A DNA stretch of 64,000 bases, taken from contig JAQSEB010000059.1 of assembly GCA_030063045.1 (NCBI GenBank), positions 3,472,001-3,536,000 of the forward strand, written 5' to 3'. Shown one piece after another: positions 63,601 through 64,000 of the stretch. A program made the position numbers and the translations under genes. The notes under the pieces were generated by a model. That model did not search any database, had not been told where the DNA came from, and was given only the letters and a program-made list of their open reading frames with translations. This stretch comes from Pratylenchus scribneri. Lineage: Eukaryota > Nematoda > Chromadorea > Rhabditida > Pratylenchidae. Positions within the stretch are counted from its first letter, which is position 1; every line of letters starts with the position of its first letter.

Positions 63601-64000
63601 CAAGAGAAATATATTTTTGTAAATTTCATCAAAAAACCTCTGATGCCATTTCTCCGCCGCTCCGACGGAAGATATTCGTCTTCGGAAGGCTCCGGATCCT
63701 CTTCAAATTCATCATCACTTCCCTGTTGCCATTCATCCGTATCCGATTCAGTCGCATTGTCACAGTCCAAATCAGTTAATCGTTTGTGTTGTTTTCGAAT
63801 TGCTTTTTTCGTTCCTGGTCCTTTTGGCGGTCTTGCCGGTGCATTTTCATTTCGTTCTGCCATTCTTCCTCTTTGGCCTTGTTCTTCCTCCTCACCGTCT
63901 TCATTTCTATTTGTCTCCTCTTCTCGTTTTCTTTTAAGCCCAACAATATTTTGCATATCTTTGCCTCTTCCAGCCCCACAACTTTCCTCCACCTCTTCCT
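60687..64000 (-). CDS. acidic and Gln/Pro-rich nuclear protein, C-terminal part (partial, 5' end outside window)
   Basis: The protein enters from the right edge and ends at 60687. From the N-terminal side visible here: Glu-rich and basic segments with repeated DSDP/SDDEF motifs (RSDDEFINDDSDPDYMEE), a Lys/Gly-rich stretch (KGRKRKGGGKKGRGG), a very long Glu/Asp run, Lys/Ala-rich KKPAKKVATRKK, then Ser/Thr/Pro- and Gln/His/Pro-rich tracts and the end LSHALAGAMNPEDL. The mix of acidic, basic and Gln-rich tracts suggests a chromatin or transcription factor; RSF1-like remodelling factor subunits are one possibility, but no PHD finger or other domain lies inside the window. At least nine exons join in frame. 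Low complexity prevents a firm family call. Confidence 0.6.

Overview
The window is AT-rich nuclear DNA from a nematode. The evidence is dense genes split by many 40-60 bp introns, T-rich acceptors ending TTTTAG upstream of start codons (likely spliced-leader acceptor sites), two members of the nematode Clc-like claudin family, and clear homologues of PAR-6, laminin gamma, UBC-18 and RPL-38. The preference for TTTTAG over TTTTCAG acceptors and the base composition do not look like Caenorhabditis. A clade IV (Tylenchina-like, possibly plant-parasitic) species is my guess, at low confidence; no spliced-leader gene or species-diagnostic locus was found.

Layout, left to right. Plus strand: 3' end of laminin gamma; a FAM122/PABIR-type PP2A regulator; a secreted or ER-type soluble fumarate reductase; a Clc-like gene; an ABCG half transporter; a second Clc-like gene; molybdenum cofactor sulfurase; PAR-6; an unrecognised acidic protein; RPL-38. 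Minus: a DDX49-type DEAD-box helicase, followed by nested inverted-repeat elements. Plus: DCAF1 (CRL4 substrate receptor). Minus: a DHHC palmitoyltransferase and a UBE2L3/UBC-18-type E2. Plus: an RNF216-type RBR E3 ligase, the TFIIH/CAK subunit MAT1 and transportin-3. Minus: a KIND-FERM-PDZ scaffold. Then a Mutator-like (MULE) element with long terminal inverted repeats. Plus: SRRM1/SRm160. Minus: mitochondrial ABCB7 and TMEM50. Plus: PIG-L. Minus: an acidic and Gln/Pro-rich nuclear protein running off the right edge.

Most genes are ordinary housekeeping or cell-biology genes. The unusual content is as follows. (1) An E2/RBR-E3 pair is divergently transcribed from one short intergenic region with mirrored TATA boxes, and its introns use splice signals unlike the neighbours. 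(2) Two foldback elements share a homologous degenerate telomere-like core inside unrelated inverted arms. (3) A small inverted-repeat element is nested in one of these and has termini matching the MULE at 50.8-53.1 kb, so the MULE family probably mobilised it. (4) A candidate Sm-site small RNA lies in a GC-rich island near 2.6 kb. (5) An ABCG gene is bracketed by two Clc-like genes and has a GATA-motif cluster upstream.

Gene spans are from start to stop codon including introns. Exon joins were worked out by hand from reading frame and splice sites. Identities rest on recognised motifs, not database searches.
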